20,438 nucleotides of DNA from IMG/VR virus record IMGVR_UViG_3300017960_000069, positions 1-20,438 of that record, one strand, 5' to 3'. The stretch is from a virus. Every line of letters begins with the position of its first letter. Position 1 is the stretch's first letter. Of the stretch, positions 7,947 through 14,853 are shown piece by piece. The position numbers were made by a program, and so were the translations under genes. Below the pieces are notes generated by a model. It saw only the letters and a program-made list of their open reading frames with translations, did not search any database and was not told where the DNA came from.

Positions 7947-8544
7947 TCCGCCACCTTACAGAAGATTTGCACCCAGTCATGACCATTGGAGCATTCGGAA
8001 GATTAACATGGTCTTCATCTTGCTTCACCAAGGGCCTGTCCAAGATTTCATCGATCCACCCCATCATCTCGTCGGACATACCTGTGCCGATCTGTTTCAT
8101 CAGCGCCGCCTTGAGATTGTCACGCTGGTAGATCACCTCGGCGAGCTTGATACCTGTCGACTCTTGGATCGCCATTTTGTGTGTCACAAATTGAGACCGA
8201 ACCAGCCGCAATTCCTCCCGGACCTCATCCAGTTTTTCGCGAAGCAATTTATTGTCTTCGTTTTTAGACGACGCCTCTGTTGCCAATCTAACAAACTCGT
8301 CACGATTGATATGAACGCGCTCCCCCCCATCAAAACGGGCATCCATCAACACGGCAACCAACGTGGACATCCCTATCTGCTTGCGCTTGAAATCATGCCG
8401 CTCATCAGACAACTGTGTCTCCAGTTCTCTGATATGCAACCCGAGCTTATCATTTTCGTTCTGCAAATCTCTCTTCTCCAGCAATACACGCCGAACATCC
8501 TGTCCCACCACGTCCTCTTTTGACTTTTTTTCTTCGTCTGACAT
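7936..8544 (-). CDS. Coiled-coil hypothetical protein
   Basis: 202 residues dominated by charged heptad-like sequence: RRVLLEKRDLQNENDKLG, then after a short globular part (about 55-85) another coiled stretch (SSKNEDNKLLREKLDEVREE). The C-terminus contains DEMMGWIDEILDRPLV. No enzymatic motif is visible. I chose ATG 8544 because AAGGAG lies six bases upstream and it overlaps the stop of the exonuclease gene by one base (TGATG); an in-frame GTG 42 bases upstream lacks support. Function unknown; an oligomeric accessory protein is the most that can be said. Confidence 0.75.
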   Translation of the reverse strand: MSDEEKKSKEDVVGQDVRRVLLEKRDLQNENDKLGLHIRELETQLSDERHDFKRKQIGMSTLVAVLMDARFDGGERVHINRDEFVRLATEASSKNEDNKLLREKLDEVREELRLVRSQFVTHKMAIQESTGIKLAEVIYQRDNLKAALMKQIGTGMSDEMMGWIDEILDRPLVKQDEDHVNLPNAPMVMTGCKSSVRWRSDY

Positions 8545-9071
8545 CACAATCTCCTTTGTTCCTTTATTTTCTGCAGGCACTCCCACGCATGCTTATTCCA
8601 TCTTGCATCGATCAACGCATTGTGCGCGCCATCTGGATCCTTGGGCAACTCAGAACGCTCCACATTCATCCAGAACATCTCCTGTTTAATGTCGAGCGTG
8701 TACCAGGGCATCCCTTTGGGCAGATCGATCATCATCCCGAAGATCCAGCACAGGAGGACGTGATCGTAGTCGGCGTAATAGCCCCACAGCTCGACCGGAT
8801 CTTCTTTGCTAGGCTTCAAGAAGTCTAACAAAGCACTTCGGATCTCGGGCATGCGCTTCCAGGCTGGATTGTACCCACATGCGATGTCGCCCTTGTCTGG
8901 CAATTTGCAAATGACGTTTTTACGCACCCACTCGTTCGCCCTGCTCATGTCAGCGTCTAGATTGATCGCGTAGAACTCGCTATTATCCTCGCCAACCACA
9001 CCGATCGATATCATCTCCAGAAAACCGGGCTCCTCCATAAACTCAAAATCGTAAAAAAACCGTCTACTCAT
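8544..9071 (-). CDS. DEDDh 3'-5' exonuclease, Rv2179c-like
   Basis: 175 residues. The N-terminus RRFFYDFEFMEEPGFLEMISIGVV matches the opening of the Rv2179c-like (PF16473) 3'-5' exoribonuclease family, with Asp8 and Glu10 as the first metal ligands. YYADYDHVLL near 99-107 supplies the second Asp motif, and DGAHNALIDARW near 147-158 gives the His150/Asp155 pair of DEDDh enzymes. Family members trim RNA (or DNA) 3' ends; phages often carry one. The start ATG at 9071 has GGGAGGAG about six bases upstream and overlaps the previous gene by eight bases. The substrate cannot be inferred from sequence. Confidence 0.88.
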   Translation of the reverse strand: MSRRFFYDFEFMEEPGFLEMISIGVVGEDNSEFYAINLDADMSRANEWVRKNVICKLPDKGDIACGYNPAWKRMPEIRSALLDFLKPSKEDPVELWGYYADYDHVLLCWIFGMMIDLPKGMPWYTLDIKQEMFWMNVERSELPKDPDGAHNALIDARWNKHAWECLQKIKEQRRL

Positions 9072-9354
9072 CGTACTCCTCCCATTTCGCAATCACGGGC
9101 TGAACCTCAATATTCTCCCGCTCTTCTTTATCGGTCACGCCGCCCCAGAAACTCTCCCCAGATGAGCAATACACGTCGCTGTTGTTCCCCATGGCCCATC
9201 TAATCTCCGGCCCAGGAACATTCGTCGAACCAACCGCTTCAAACTGTCTATACTCCGTTTTGAAGCACAGACTGTCGCCGTGTAAGAAGAACCCAGGCGG
9301 ACACTCCCGAATCGAGCAAGGCCAACCATCCGGCTCAAGAATCAACCGTCTCAT
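9064..9354 (-). CDS. Conserved phage hypothetical protein
   Basis: 96 residues. The opening LILEPDGWPCSIRECPPGFF and the following LCFKTEYR resemble a small conserved protein common in phage accessory regions, without known function. It contains four Cys, not in a clean zinc ribbon, and an acidic C-terminus. I chose ATG 9354 because GGAAGG stands seven bases upstream, preceded by the start-associated palindrome; an in-frame ATG at 9414 would place the palindrome inside the gene and lacks this context. It overlaps the preceding gene's 3' end by 20 bases. Confidence 0.78.
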   Translation of the reverse strand: MRRLILEPDGWPCSIRECPPGFFLHGDSLCFKTEYRQFEAVGSTNVPGPEIRWAMGNNSDVYCSSGESFWGGVTDKEERENIEVQPVIAKWEEYDE

Positions 9355-9736
9355 CTGTTGCCTTCCGCGAACTTGAGTTCGCAACCTTGAGTTTGCATAC
9401 CGGACACCTTTCATCCATCCTTGAATACCGATCCCCGCATGATCGGCACGTCTCTATCGCCTCATCCTGTCGATGCAGCAAATCCAACAATGCCTCTCGC
9501 GCTTTGGCTCGCGGAACAACTTCAACATCCCACCCTGGAGTCAGGAACAGAACCGTCACGTTCTTCCCGGTGGACTTATTGACCTCACGGATCCCCTTTC
9601 GGAGCCTATTCCACAGCGCCTTCTGCCACTGGTAGCTCGGCTCTTCCACCCGGATGACGATCAGATCGCCGTCTCCCAGGTTGTGGGACTCGGAGTTCTC
9701 CTCCAGCCATGCCCGGATCTCAGATTCCTGCCCCAT
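9335..9736 (-). CDS. Hypothetical protein with C-terminal zinc ribbon
   Basis: 133 residues. Residues 1-90 form a mixed alpha/beta region (GDLIVIRVEEPSYQWQKALW, then NVTVLFLTPGWDVEVV). The zinc ribbon CRSCGDRYSRMDERCPVC is near 97-114. After it the chain continues KLKVANSSSRKATDETVDS; this polar tail is encoded by the start-associated palindrome and downstream bases. I infer that it is an extension produced when the palindrome lay across the original 3' end. The start ATG 9736 has AAGGAG seven bases upstream and overlaps the previous gene by 17 bases. Function unknown. Confidence 0.78.
   Translation of the reverse strand: MGQESEIRAWLEENSESHNLGDGDLIVIRVEEPSYQWQKALWNRLRKGIREVNKSTGKNVTVLFLTPGWDVEVVPRAKAREALLDLLHRQDEAIETCRSCGDRYSRMDERCPVCKLKVANSSSRKATDETVDS
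9367..9382 (-). promoter_or_regulatory. Start-associated palindrome, copy 2
   Basis: The minus strand reads GCGAACTCAAGTTCGC, the full consensus, 12 bases before ATG 9354. Directly on its 5' side (9381-9396) lies a degenerate second copy, GCAAACTCAAGGTTGC, that keeps the central CTCAAG. Both copies lie within the 3' coding end of the upstream gene (9335-9736), where they encode part of a Ser-rich tail. Confidence 0.85.
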
Positions 9737-10217
9737 GCTCCATCTCCTTGATTTGGTGTGCCGTATTGATGAGTATTTTCATCAGTTGTGGGCTCATCCC
9801 AAAACGCACCTTATTCTTCCGGAGGCTTTCGAAAATATCCCCGTCGCCACGTTTTACTGCCGCCATCCAGTCGCAAATCATCTCAACTATCGCAAACAAA
9901 CCCATGTCTTCCAGGTCGTCTCCGTGCTCGGGATGATGATCGTTGTTCGCGTAGTGGTGTTCCAGCGCCGGTCCCATGTCCTGCAACACAACCTTGTACT
10001 CAGGAGATCCGTACGTCAGTAGCCGCAACAATGGCGTCACCCTGATAAATGTCTCACGCTCCGGATCCTCCATTTTTGAAGCATCGTGAACCATAGCTCT
10101 CCGTAAAAGCTCCTGCGCGAACATCATCATTATCTTAGACACCTCCTGCTGGTGCTTGCGTGTCTCGGCCTCGAAGAATAGTTCCTCTTTGCTCATATCT
10201 TCATTCGATTTCGTCAT
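9720..10217 (-). CDS. DUF5662 HD-like phage protein
   Basis: 165 residues. Conserved His/Asp signatures include RRAMVHDASKMEDPE, YGSPEYK, LEHHYANNDHHPEH and VEMICDWMAAVKRGDGD. This pattern matches my memory of the DUF5662 family, frequent in phages and reminiscent of metal-dependent HD-domain hydrolases; no activity is established that I can name. The start ATG 10217 has GGGAG six bases upstream and overlaps the stop of the preceding gene by 17 bases. The reading frame stays open further upstream, but that stretch overlaps the preceding gene and does not look like this family. Confidence 0.82.
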   Translation of the reverse strand: MTKSNEDMSKEELFFEAETRKHQQEVSKIMMMFAQELLRRAMVHDASKMEDPERETFIRVTPLLRLLTYGSPEYKVVLQDMGPALEHHYANNDHHPEHGDDLEDMGLFAIVEMICDWMAAVKRGDGDIFESLRKNKVRFGMSPQLMKILINTAHQIKEMEHGAGI

Positions 10218-10650
10218 AAAATTCTCCCACGTTAATAGCCTGCGGAACAAAATCGAGAGATCCCTCTTCAATAACATCCACGCAAGTCTCGTTGATTCTA
10301 GGACGATATGTCCTGACGAACAGAAATCCATCCTTCTCCATCGCCCACACGGGAACATTGAATTTGTCCCACTCTGGAAGGAACCCGCTATCCTTCGGCC
10401 AGCACAAGATCCACATCTGGTTGTGCTTGTCGGTCCATTCCTTCGCTAGAGGCATATGACCAGCACGATTAAAACCAGTCGGAAGCCCTATAGCAAAACT
10501 GCCAATCTGCGGCGACATAGTACCAACGACATGATTCCTACAACCTGCAGCCTCGCCCCATTCAATCGGCTTATAATGCCCACACGTCGTGTCCATTCCT
10601 GAAGCACATCCAGGGCACACGAATTTCTTAATCATCTCAACATCATTCAT
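10201..10650 (-). CDS. Cys-rich hypothetical protein
   Basis: 149 residues, function unknown. The N-terminus has a Cys/His cluster (VCPGCASGMDTTCGHYKP then AAGCRNH) that may bind a metal. The rest is beta-rich with many aromatic residues (QMWILCWPKDSGFLPEWDK, KDGFLFVRTYRP). The start ATG 10650 has GAGGAG seven bases upstream. It is separated from the next upstream gene by 31 bases that show no hairpin or clear promoter. Confidence 0.78.
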   Translation of the reverse strand: MNDVEMIKKFVCPGCASGMDTTCGHYKPIEWGEAAGCRNHVVGTMSPQIGSFAIGLPTGFNRAGHMPLAKEWTDKHNQMWILCWPKDSGFLPEWDKFNVPVWAMEKDGFLFVRTYRPRINETCVDVIEEGSLDFVPQAINVGEFYDEIE

Positions 10651-10681
10651 CCGTCAACTCCTCAGCAGCAACAAAAACGAC

Positions 10682-10864
10682 TCAGTCTTCATATCGAATG
10701 GTCACAGTTAACACTTTGTCGTCTTTCTTCTTCTTGACCTTCTCCGCCCAGGCCATAATCGTCCCTGTCCTGGTGTCGGAATCAAACACGCGCACCTTGT
10801 CATAACGAACCTCGCGGCAGTTCCATCCGTAGAGCGCAGTGGCGATGATTTTCTTAGGTTCCAT
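10682..10864 (-). CDS. Small hypothetical protein
   Basis: 60 residues, unrecognised; short beta-like segments around a lysine run (EKVKKKKDDKVLTVTIRYED). ATG 10864 has GGAGG six bases upstream and comes one base after the stop of the preceding gene, so it is probably translated by coupling. Basic composition and size fit a small host-modulating or nucleic-acid-binding protein, but this is a guess. Confidence 0.68.
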   Translation of the reverse strand: MEPKKIIATALYGWNCREVRYDKVRVFDSDTRTGTIMAWAEKVKKKKDDKVLTVTIRYED

Positions 10865-10865
10865 T

Positions 10866-11207
10866 TCAGCCCTCCACCGGATTTACGTCGAGCACGATGA
10901 GGTGCATGTACTGCACGTCGCTGACCTGCCTGGAGTAACGATGGTACGCCTTTATCTGCTCGCGCTCCCTGCACGTCACATCGACCGTGACGCAGACGTA
11001 CGGCTTGCCCGTCTCGGGATCCCATTCGATCTCCGCCTTGGGATCACCAATCACCTCGAATGCCTTCCTAGCAGCCTCTACGTGCGCATCGACAGCATCT
11101 TTCCACTTCGAAGCCCCAGCTATCACCCGTCGATTGTGCCGCATCTCACGCTTCAACTGCTCGTTCCTGCTCTCCATCGCTTCCCTCAACTCTTCAACAC
11201 CGATCAT
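10866..11207 (-). CDS. Hypothetical protein
   Basis: 113 residues, not recognised. The N-terminal 50 residues are charged and helical (VEELREAMESRNEQLKREMR); the C-terminal half is beta-rich (KPYVCVTVDVTCREREQ, VQYMHLIVLDVNPVEG). I chose ATG 11207 because it has AAGGAGG five bases upstream; a longer frame from 11294 would overlap the previous gene by 52 bases and has no good ribosome binding site. A short inverted repeat (11223-11237) precedes the ribosome binding site. Confidence 0.75.
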   Translation of the reverse strand: MIGVEELREAMESRNEQLKREMRHNRRVIAGASKWKDAVDAHVEAARKAFEVIGDPKAEIEWDPETGKPYVCVTVDVTCREREQIKAYHRYSRQVSDVQYMHLIVLDVNPVEG

Positions 11208-11222
11208 ATCATCCTCCTTACA

Positions 11223-11237
11223 CACCTCAGTCAGGTG
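11223..11237 (-). repeat. Short inverted repeat before a ribosome binding site
   Basis: The minus strand reads CACCTGACTGAGGTG, a five-base-pair perfect stem with a five-base loop, in the 35-base gap upstream of the gene starting at 11207. It lacks a U-run, so it is not a standard terminator, and it is unrelated in sequence to the start-associated palindromes. It may be chance. Confidence 0.35.
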
Positions 11238-11242
11238 GTTAT

Positions 11243-12106
11243 TTAGCAATTCTTTTTTTCTTCCTCGTCCAATAACTTCTCTACGTACCGCCATACTCTC
11301 ATCATCAAGTCAACAACCGGAGGCTCGATAAACATCATCGCAAAACTCTCGTCCTGGGGCCTCAGATCACTGACCGCATCAATGGCAAGCCTCCGCTTCC
11401 TCTTCTTCCAACATTTGAGACCCTCGTCCATCTCCCACCCGTGAGCCTGAAGTGCTCGAAATTTACACTCGAAGAAAACTCGCGATCTGACCATAACAGC
11501 ATTGAGATCTCCATCACGCCAATGTCCATCTGTATAGATACTTAAGGCCATCTTCTTGGCTCGGACAGTGGCCACCTCATCTAACGCAACGGCCTTCTCT
11601 CTCCCTTCGAGTTCCACCTCTCCAGGAGTTCCAGCAGTGTCACTTGTCTCCACCCTGGCCCCTTCGTCCTCGCAGCTTCCAGGATCTGATTCACAGTCGG
11701 ATTCGCCCCCACTCTGCTCCGAAACTCCGTCACACCTTTCCGTGCAAACCCCTCGATCAATGTCATCTGCTCCTGGCCTATAGTCTTCATTCTCAACCTC
11801 CGCTTGGTAAAGCAAGTCGTTAATCATCATGATAAAATTGGACACATCAGCGCATTCCTCGCGAACCGATCTGATATTCTCCAACTGGACATGCGCCAAA
11901 ATGCGACCCTGACCATCGATCACCTTCGGAAGCACAAGAGACAATTCACGAACCTCATCGTAAACCCTCGCCAGGAGCGACCCAGGAAGATCTCTGGCCC
12001 ACCCGCGCTCTCCGCGCAGTTTGTCGTGTTTTCTCAGCTTAGCTTCCTGCAACAAAGCCAGCCGAATCACCGGCTCCCGAATATCGCCAACAGTCAACTT
12101 CTTCAT
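11243..12106 (-). CDS. MazG-like protein with extra C-terminal domain
   Basis: 287 residues. Residues 1-105 look like a phage MazG-like nucleotide pyrophosphohydrolase: RKHDKLRGERGWARDLPGS, then YDEVREL (Glu51, Glu54) and REECADVSNFIMMINDLL (Glu84-x-x-Asp87), giving the ExxE and ExxD metal-binding pattern. A low-complexity acidic Ser/Gly/Asp linker (about 105-165) follows, then a second region with FFECKFRALQAHGWEM and CWKKRKRR that I do not recognise. Such enzymes hydrolyse (d)NTPs to monophosphates. ATG 12106 overlaps the preceding stop by four bases (ATGA), with AAGGTGAG upstream. MazG assignment rests on motif pattern, so moderate certainty. Confidence 0.68.
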   Translation of the reverse strand: MKKLTVGDIREPVIRLALLQEAKLRKHDKLRGERGWARDLPGSLLARVYDEVRELSLVLPKVIDGQGRILAHVQLENIRSVREECADVSNFIMMINDLLYQAEVENEDYRPGADDIDRGVCTERCDGVSEQSGGESDCESDPGSCEDEGARVETSDTAGTPGEVELEGREKAVALDEVATVRAKKMALSIYTDGHWRDGDLNAVMVRSRVFFECKFRALQAHGWEMDEGLKCWKKRKRRLAIDAVSDLRPQDESFAMMFIEPPVVDLMMRVWRYVEKLLDEEEKKNC

Positions 12107-12423
12107 TTACTCACCTTCTTCTCAGCGCGTCGGATTCGCGCTTTGATCCGCTTCTCTTCAGCTGCCAAATCCTTCACGCGATGTTGAATATCGTCCAGAG
12201 CCTCTCGGCGGTAGCGAAACTGGCGCTCTTTGTTAGCGTACTGAAGGAGCACCTCGACAGGATCAAGTATTTCCTCGCAGTCCCGGCACTCTACACGCCG
12301 CAGCTTTGGATCCACCCGCACCCGGGTATGCCTGCACTCATTGATCATACGCGGCTTAATGTCGAGTCGCGCCGAGCCGAAGTTGCCAACGACAACCTCC
12401 GCCAGCTTATCTTCATCGCTCAT
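12103..12423 (-). CDS. Conserved phage zinc-binding protein
   Basis: 106 residues. The segment CRHTRVRVDPKLRRVECRDCEEILDPVEVLLQYA (30-63) has a Cys-x-His and Cys-x-x-Cys arrangement typical of a small phage protein family of unknown function. The C-terminal half is a basic coiled coil (DIQHRVKDLAAEEKRIKARI). ATG 12423 has GAGGGG about six bases upstream and overlaps the DUF1643 gene stop by ATGA; its own stop overlaps the next start by ATGA, so three genes are tightly coupled. Confidence 0.8.
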   Translation of the reverse strand: MSDEDKLAEVVVGNFGSARLDIKPRMINECRHTRVRVDPKLRRVECRDCEEILDPVEVLLQYANKERQFRYRREALDDIQHRVKDLAAEEKRIKARIRRAEKKVSK

Positions 12424-12956
12424 GTGTACCCCTCAAACAAAACGGGCCGTAGAGACTTCTTCAAATAAAGAGGATGCTTTGGATGGCCAGCAGCAGTAAT
12501 TCCGAAACAATACATCTCCATATCCTTCGCAGCCAACAACATTGCAACTTGGCGACCACGATCAAGATGGCCACCATGAGATCCCCAGCATAATACAATC
12601 AGATCACTCTGCTTTGCAACATCAATGATCGCGTTGTCATTGTCCGGACCAACCGGATCAGGCTCTGCCTTCATCACCTTCGGGTCAGTAGCCCGGAACG
12701 AGAAAATGTTCAGCATCACCATCCTGCCATACCCCCACGCCTTCGCATAGTTGACACAACGTCTAACAGTGGGGTCGTTCTTCTTTTCGTCAGCGGTCGA
12801 CGGGTTGAGACCCACAAATACCGCGCAGCCCTTGGTGCTATCCCACTCGCGCCACAGCCTATAACGGTGCCGACGATCAATGCTGAAATCGGCACCTTCC
12901 CCCGCAACGTCGAGCAGGTCTAGCTGTCTATCAATGGAGTTTCTTCTCACACTCAT
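12420..12956 (-). CDS. DUF1643 family protein
   Basis: 178 residues. The body matches the DUF1643 pattern: YRLWREWD, VGLNPSTAD, NDPTVRRCVNYAKAWGYG, LNIFSFRATDP, VLCWGSHGG and a C-terminal GHPKHPLYLKK. DUF1643 proteins occur in bacteria and phages; I know of no confirmed reaction, though the conserved polar motifs suggest an enzyme. Two starts are possible: ATG 12974, with little ribosome binding site, and ATG 12956, with GGGG seven bases upstream. Family similarity begins well after both, so it does not decide. Confidence 0.85.
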   Translation of the reverse strand: MSVRRNSIDRQLDLLDVAGEGADFSIDRRHRYRLWREWDSTKGCAVFVGLNPSTADEKKNDPTVRRCVNYAKAWGYGRMVMLNIFSFRATDPKVMKAEPDPVGPDNDNAIIDVAKQSDLIVLCWGSHGGHLDRGRQVAMLLAAKDMEMYCFGITAAGHPKHPLYLKKSLRPVLFEGYT

Positions 12957-13007
12957 GTCCTGGCCCCGGACCATGGTATCCGTACCGATGACAAGTCCCG
13001 ATACTGT

Positions 13008-13067
13008 TCACTGGCAATTCTGCGGCCTCCCACACGGGAGCTTTTCCAGATCGAACTCACCCGTCAT
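13008..13067 (-). CDS. Possible 19-residue peptide
   Basis: ATG 13067 overlaps the stop of the preceding gene by ATGA, the junction type seen repeatedly here. It encodes MTGEFDLEKLPCGRPQNCQ before TGA. The reading frame after this TGA continues open into the DUF1643 gene. No ribosome binding site is visible, so expression would depend on coupling. A GC-rich hairpin (CTCCC-GTGT-GGGAG, 13027-13040) lies inside. It may be a real small peptide, a decayed N-terminus, or chance. Confidence 0.3.
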   Translation of the reverse strand: MTGEFDLEKLPCGRPQNCQ

Positions 13068-13534
13068 GACACGTACCGGGCAAATCGCCTCGCAGCTGTC
13101 TTGGCTTGTCCGAGTTTCTCTATCTTGATCTTGCCAGCCTTTACGAACGGGGTCTTGTCAGTCTTGAGGTACCGCTCCGCAAACATCATATCACCAATCC
13201 CAAACCCACAAGCTGCTCTGTGGCTCCAACCGTACCACTTCTGCTCTTCCTCATTAAATCCAATTGAACAACAATTGTTCACTGCCCCTTTTGGGTCGGC
13301 TAGTTGTACCTGCCTGATGCCGTGCTTGATGCACAGATAGCGAGCCATCTTTGCGTCCCCCATGTATTGCCCATTGAAGTCAGAGTAACAGCAGACCATA
13401 TCCAGCTTGCCGTCGCCCCCATACGCAGAAGTGTCGCGCAACTCCCGGCAGTAGAAATACCCCGGATAGTGCCTGCAAAACAACGTCTCTATAACATTCG
13501 GCAAATGTTTAATTTCCTCTTTCTTAATCGTCAT
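13064..13534 (-). CDS. Conserved phage hypothetical protein
   Basis: 156 residues. The central motif EEEQKWYGWSHRAACGFGIGD (about 100-120) resembles a segment seen in phage proteins of unknown function. The N-terminal half is rich in Cys and aromatic residues (FCRHYPGYFYCRELRD, LDMVCCYSDFNG), and the C-terminus is basic (KAGKIKIEKLGQAKTAARRF). I chose ATG 13534 since GGAGG lies about six bases upstream and it overlaps the previous stop by 11 bases. No catalytic motif is identified. Confidence 0.75.
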   Translation of the reverse strand: MTIKKEEIKHLPNVIETLFCRHYPGYFYCRELRDTSAYGGDGKLDMVCCYSDFNGQYMGDAKMARYLCIKHGIRQVQLADPKGAVNNCCSIGFNEEEQKWYGWSHRAACGFGIGDMMFAERYLKTDKTPFVKAGKIKIEKLGQAKTAARRFARYVS

Positions 13535-13874
13535 TTTCTGCCTCCATCGAATCATATGTCGCATCAAAGATATCCGGCTTGCACGGATATCTCTCACCTT
13601 GGACCCCGGTAATAATCCAGTCTCCAGGACAAACAATGTGTCCACCCTCCAGCGTATCAACCCATCCGTGACGACGCATAATCTCTCCGCACTTCTCACA
13701 TTTTTTATCACCATCGCATTCCGGCCTACGATAGCGCCTTACAACCTTCCCCTCGGGTATGAACCCTTCCTTATCGTTCACATAGATAGGCTCAGAATCG
13801 TCCTCCGGATGATCTCCGTTCTTGAACCACTGCGTAGCATCAATTACAACCGGCTTCTTTCTAAACTTTGACAT
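13524..13874 (-). CDS. Conserved phage protein (MSKFRKKPVVIDA type)
   Basis: 116 residues. The opening SKFRKKPVVIDATQWF and the closing CPGDWIITGVQGERYPCKPDIF are hallmarks of a small protein family widespread in phages, with no known function. A Cys pair cluster (CDGDKKCEKCGE) is in the middle and may form a metal site. I chose ATG 13874 because the family starts there and GGGAG is upstream; an in-frame ATG at 13895 adds seven residues. It overlaps both neighbours by 11-14 bases. Confidence 0.85.
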   Translation of the reverse strand: MSKFRKKPVVIDATQWFKNGDHPEDDSEPIYVNDKEGFIPEGKVVRRYRRPECDGDKKCEKCGEIMRRHGWVDTLEGGHIVCPGDWIITGVQGERYPCKPDIFDATYDSMEAENDD

Positions 13875-14214
13875 CTTTCGACACTCCCTTTTCATTAATA
13901 ATCGACATTACCTGATTGCCCTTCTTCTTGATACTAAGCGACACGGCAAACAACTCTTCGGCAATCCACTTGATCGCCTGATCTCGCGTCTCACACAACC
14001 AAAGAGCATTGACTACGTGCACATTGCCATCCGACTTGAATGCCACTTGAGCCCTCTGGGCATCCCCTTCTTTCGTGGCAATAAAACGAAGGAAAACCAC
14101 CTCCTTCGGACGATAGTCAGCCTCCCAGATCAGAGAGGGACTATCTGAACCAACATGCATTACCCACATCCGATCCCCAAACTCCATCGCTTTCAATTTC
14201 TCTTCACACATCAT
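13861..14214 (-). CDS. Hypothetical protein downstream of a palindrome
   Basis: 117 residues, not recognised. Beta-rich with an N-terminal DRMWVMHVGSDSPSLIWEAD segment and ETRDQAIKWIAEELF helix near 78-92. The C-terminus is lysine-rich. ATG 14214 follows GGAAAGG and the start-associated palindrome; a second ATG is adjacent. No functional motif is visible. Confidence 0.72.
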   Translation of the reverse strand: MMCEEKLKAMEFGDRMWVMHVGSDSPSLIWEADYRPKEVVFLRFIATKEGDAQRAQVAFKSDGNVHVVNALWLCETRDQAIKWIAEELFAVSLSIKKKGNQVMSIINEKGVSKDVKV

Positions 14215-14228
14215 GAGCCTGCCTTTCC

Positions 14229-14244
14229 GCGAACTTAAGTTCGC
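14229..14244 (-). promoter_or_regulatory. Start-associated palindrome, copy 3
   Basis: Reads GCGAACTTAAGTTCGC, a perfect 16-base palindrome and the only copy with TT in place of TC at the centre. It is 14 bases before ATG 14214. The changed base makes a TAA that ends the small upstream frame (14235-14315). As RNA it would form a six-pair stem with loop UUAA. Confidence 0.88.
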
Positions 14245-14315
14245 TCTTCATTGCTGATTTCAACAATTTTCTGGACTATCTCGTTCGACCGCCCCTCACG
14301 CCTCTTGTTCTCCAT
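14235..14315 (-). CDS. Possible 26-residue basic peptide
   Basis: Encodes MENKRREGRSNEIVQKIVEI then SNEERT. ATG 14315 has GAGGAG nine bases upstream and overlaps the end of the preceding gene by 20 bases. The stop TAA lies in the palindrome centre. It fills an otherwise empty 81-base gap. The charged helical composition is plausible for a peptide, but there is no other evidence that it is expressed. Confidence 0.35.
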   Translation of the reverse strand: MENKRREGRSNEIVQKIVEISNEERT

Positions 14316-14508
14316 GACTCCGTGCTCCTCTAATCTTGGGCTTAAATAACGACCTACGTAAGAGATTGATACTAGTAACAACTGCATCTTTAGGCCAACC
14401 CCTGTCACGGATGATATCCTCAATATCAGGAACAGGTCCTATTTGGGTATGTATCGAATTCCCTATTTCACTACCATTGCGCCATGCAATAAAATACGTG
14501 TACCACAT
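14296..14508 (-). CDS. Small hypothetical protein
   Basis: 70 residues: WYTYFIAWRNGSEIGNS at the N-terminus, then a charged region PDIEDIIRDRGWPKDAVVTS and a basic tail. ATG 14508 has AGGAAGG about eight bases upstream. The form (aromatic N-terminus, DIEDII helix) resembles small phage proteins of unknown function. No membrane segment is long enough to be convincing. Confidence 0.68.
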   Translation of the reverse strand: MWYTYFIAWRNGSEIGNSIHTQIGPVPDIEDIIRDRGWPKDAVVTSINLLRRSLFKPKIRGARSHGEQEA

Positions 14509-14538
14509 CTAAACGCCTTCCTTTCTCATACACAGTCA

Positions 14539-14853
14539 TCAATCCTCCTTCACAAAATCAGCATCATCTAAGGATCCTGCAAATACGTTACGTCCACGAA
14601 GATTCAACGGTGCCCCATTATCCGATGGCATAAACCATGATTCGCGTGGAACTGTGCCCTTCTGAACGTAGAAGCCGAACCTGTCCGAAAGCTGCATTCC
14701 ACATGACTTACATTCCCAATGAACGATACTAGCTGGCGTAGGCAACAATTTTCCCATACGGTTTCCCGTACAGTTCTCCATGCACGTAATTTCGGAGCCG
14801 ACCCTATTCATCGAGGCACCGCACTTGCACTTTCTGGTGTCTATCTCAACCAT
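14539..14853 (-). CDS. Zinc-ribbon protein
   Basis: 104 residues. Two Cys clusters: CKCGASM near 9-15 with CMENC near 24-28, and CKSCG near 49-53, suggesting one or two zinc sites. The layout (CKCG...C...about 25 residues...C-x-x-CG) resembles the smaller protein at 16249-16455, so the two may be distant paralogues. ATG 14853 overlaps the preceding gene by eight bases; the ribosome binding site is weak. Function unknown. Confidence 0.72.
   Translation of the reverse strand: MVEIDTRKCKCGASMNRVGSEITCMENCTGNRMGKLLPTPASIVHWECKSCGMQLSDRFGFYVQKGTVPRESWFMPSDNGAPLNLRGRNVFAGSLDDADFVKED

Noticed and set aside
7819-8523. Long open frame on the plus strand (234 codons)
   Set aside because: It is antisense to two well-supported minus-strand genes with good ribosome binding sites, and its translation shows no domain-like features.
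14316-14423. Upstream extension of the small frame at 14235-14315 to 62 codons
   Set aside because: The extension lies wholly inside the better supported gene at 14296-14508 and has no ribosome binding site.
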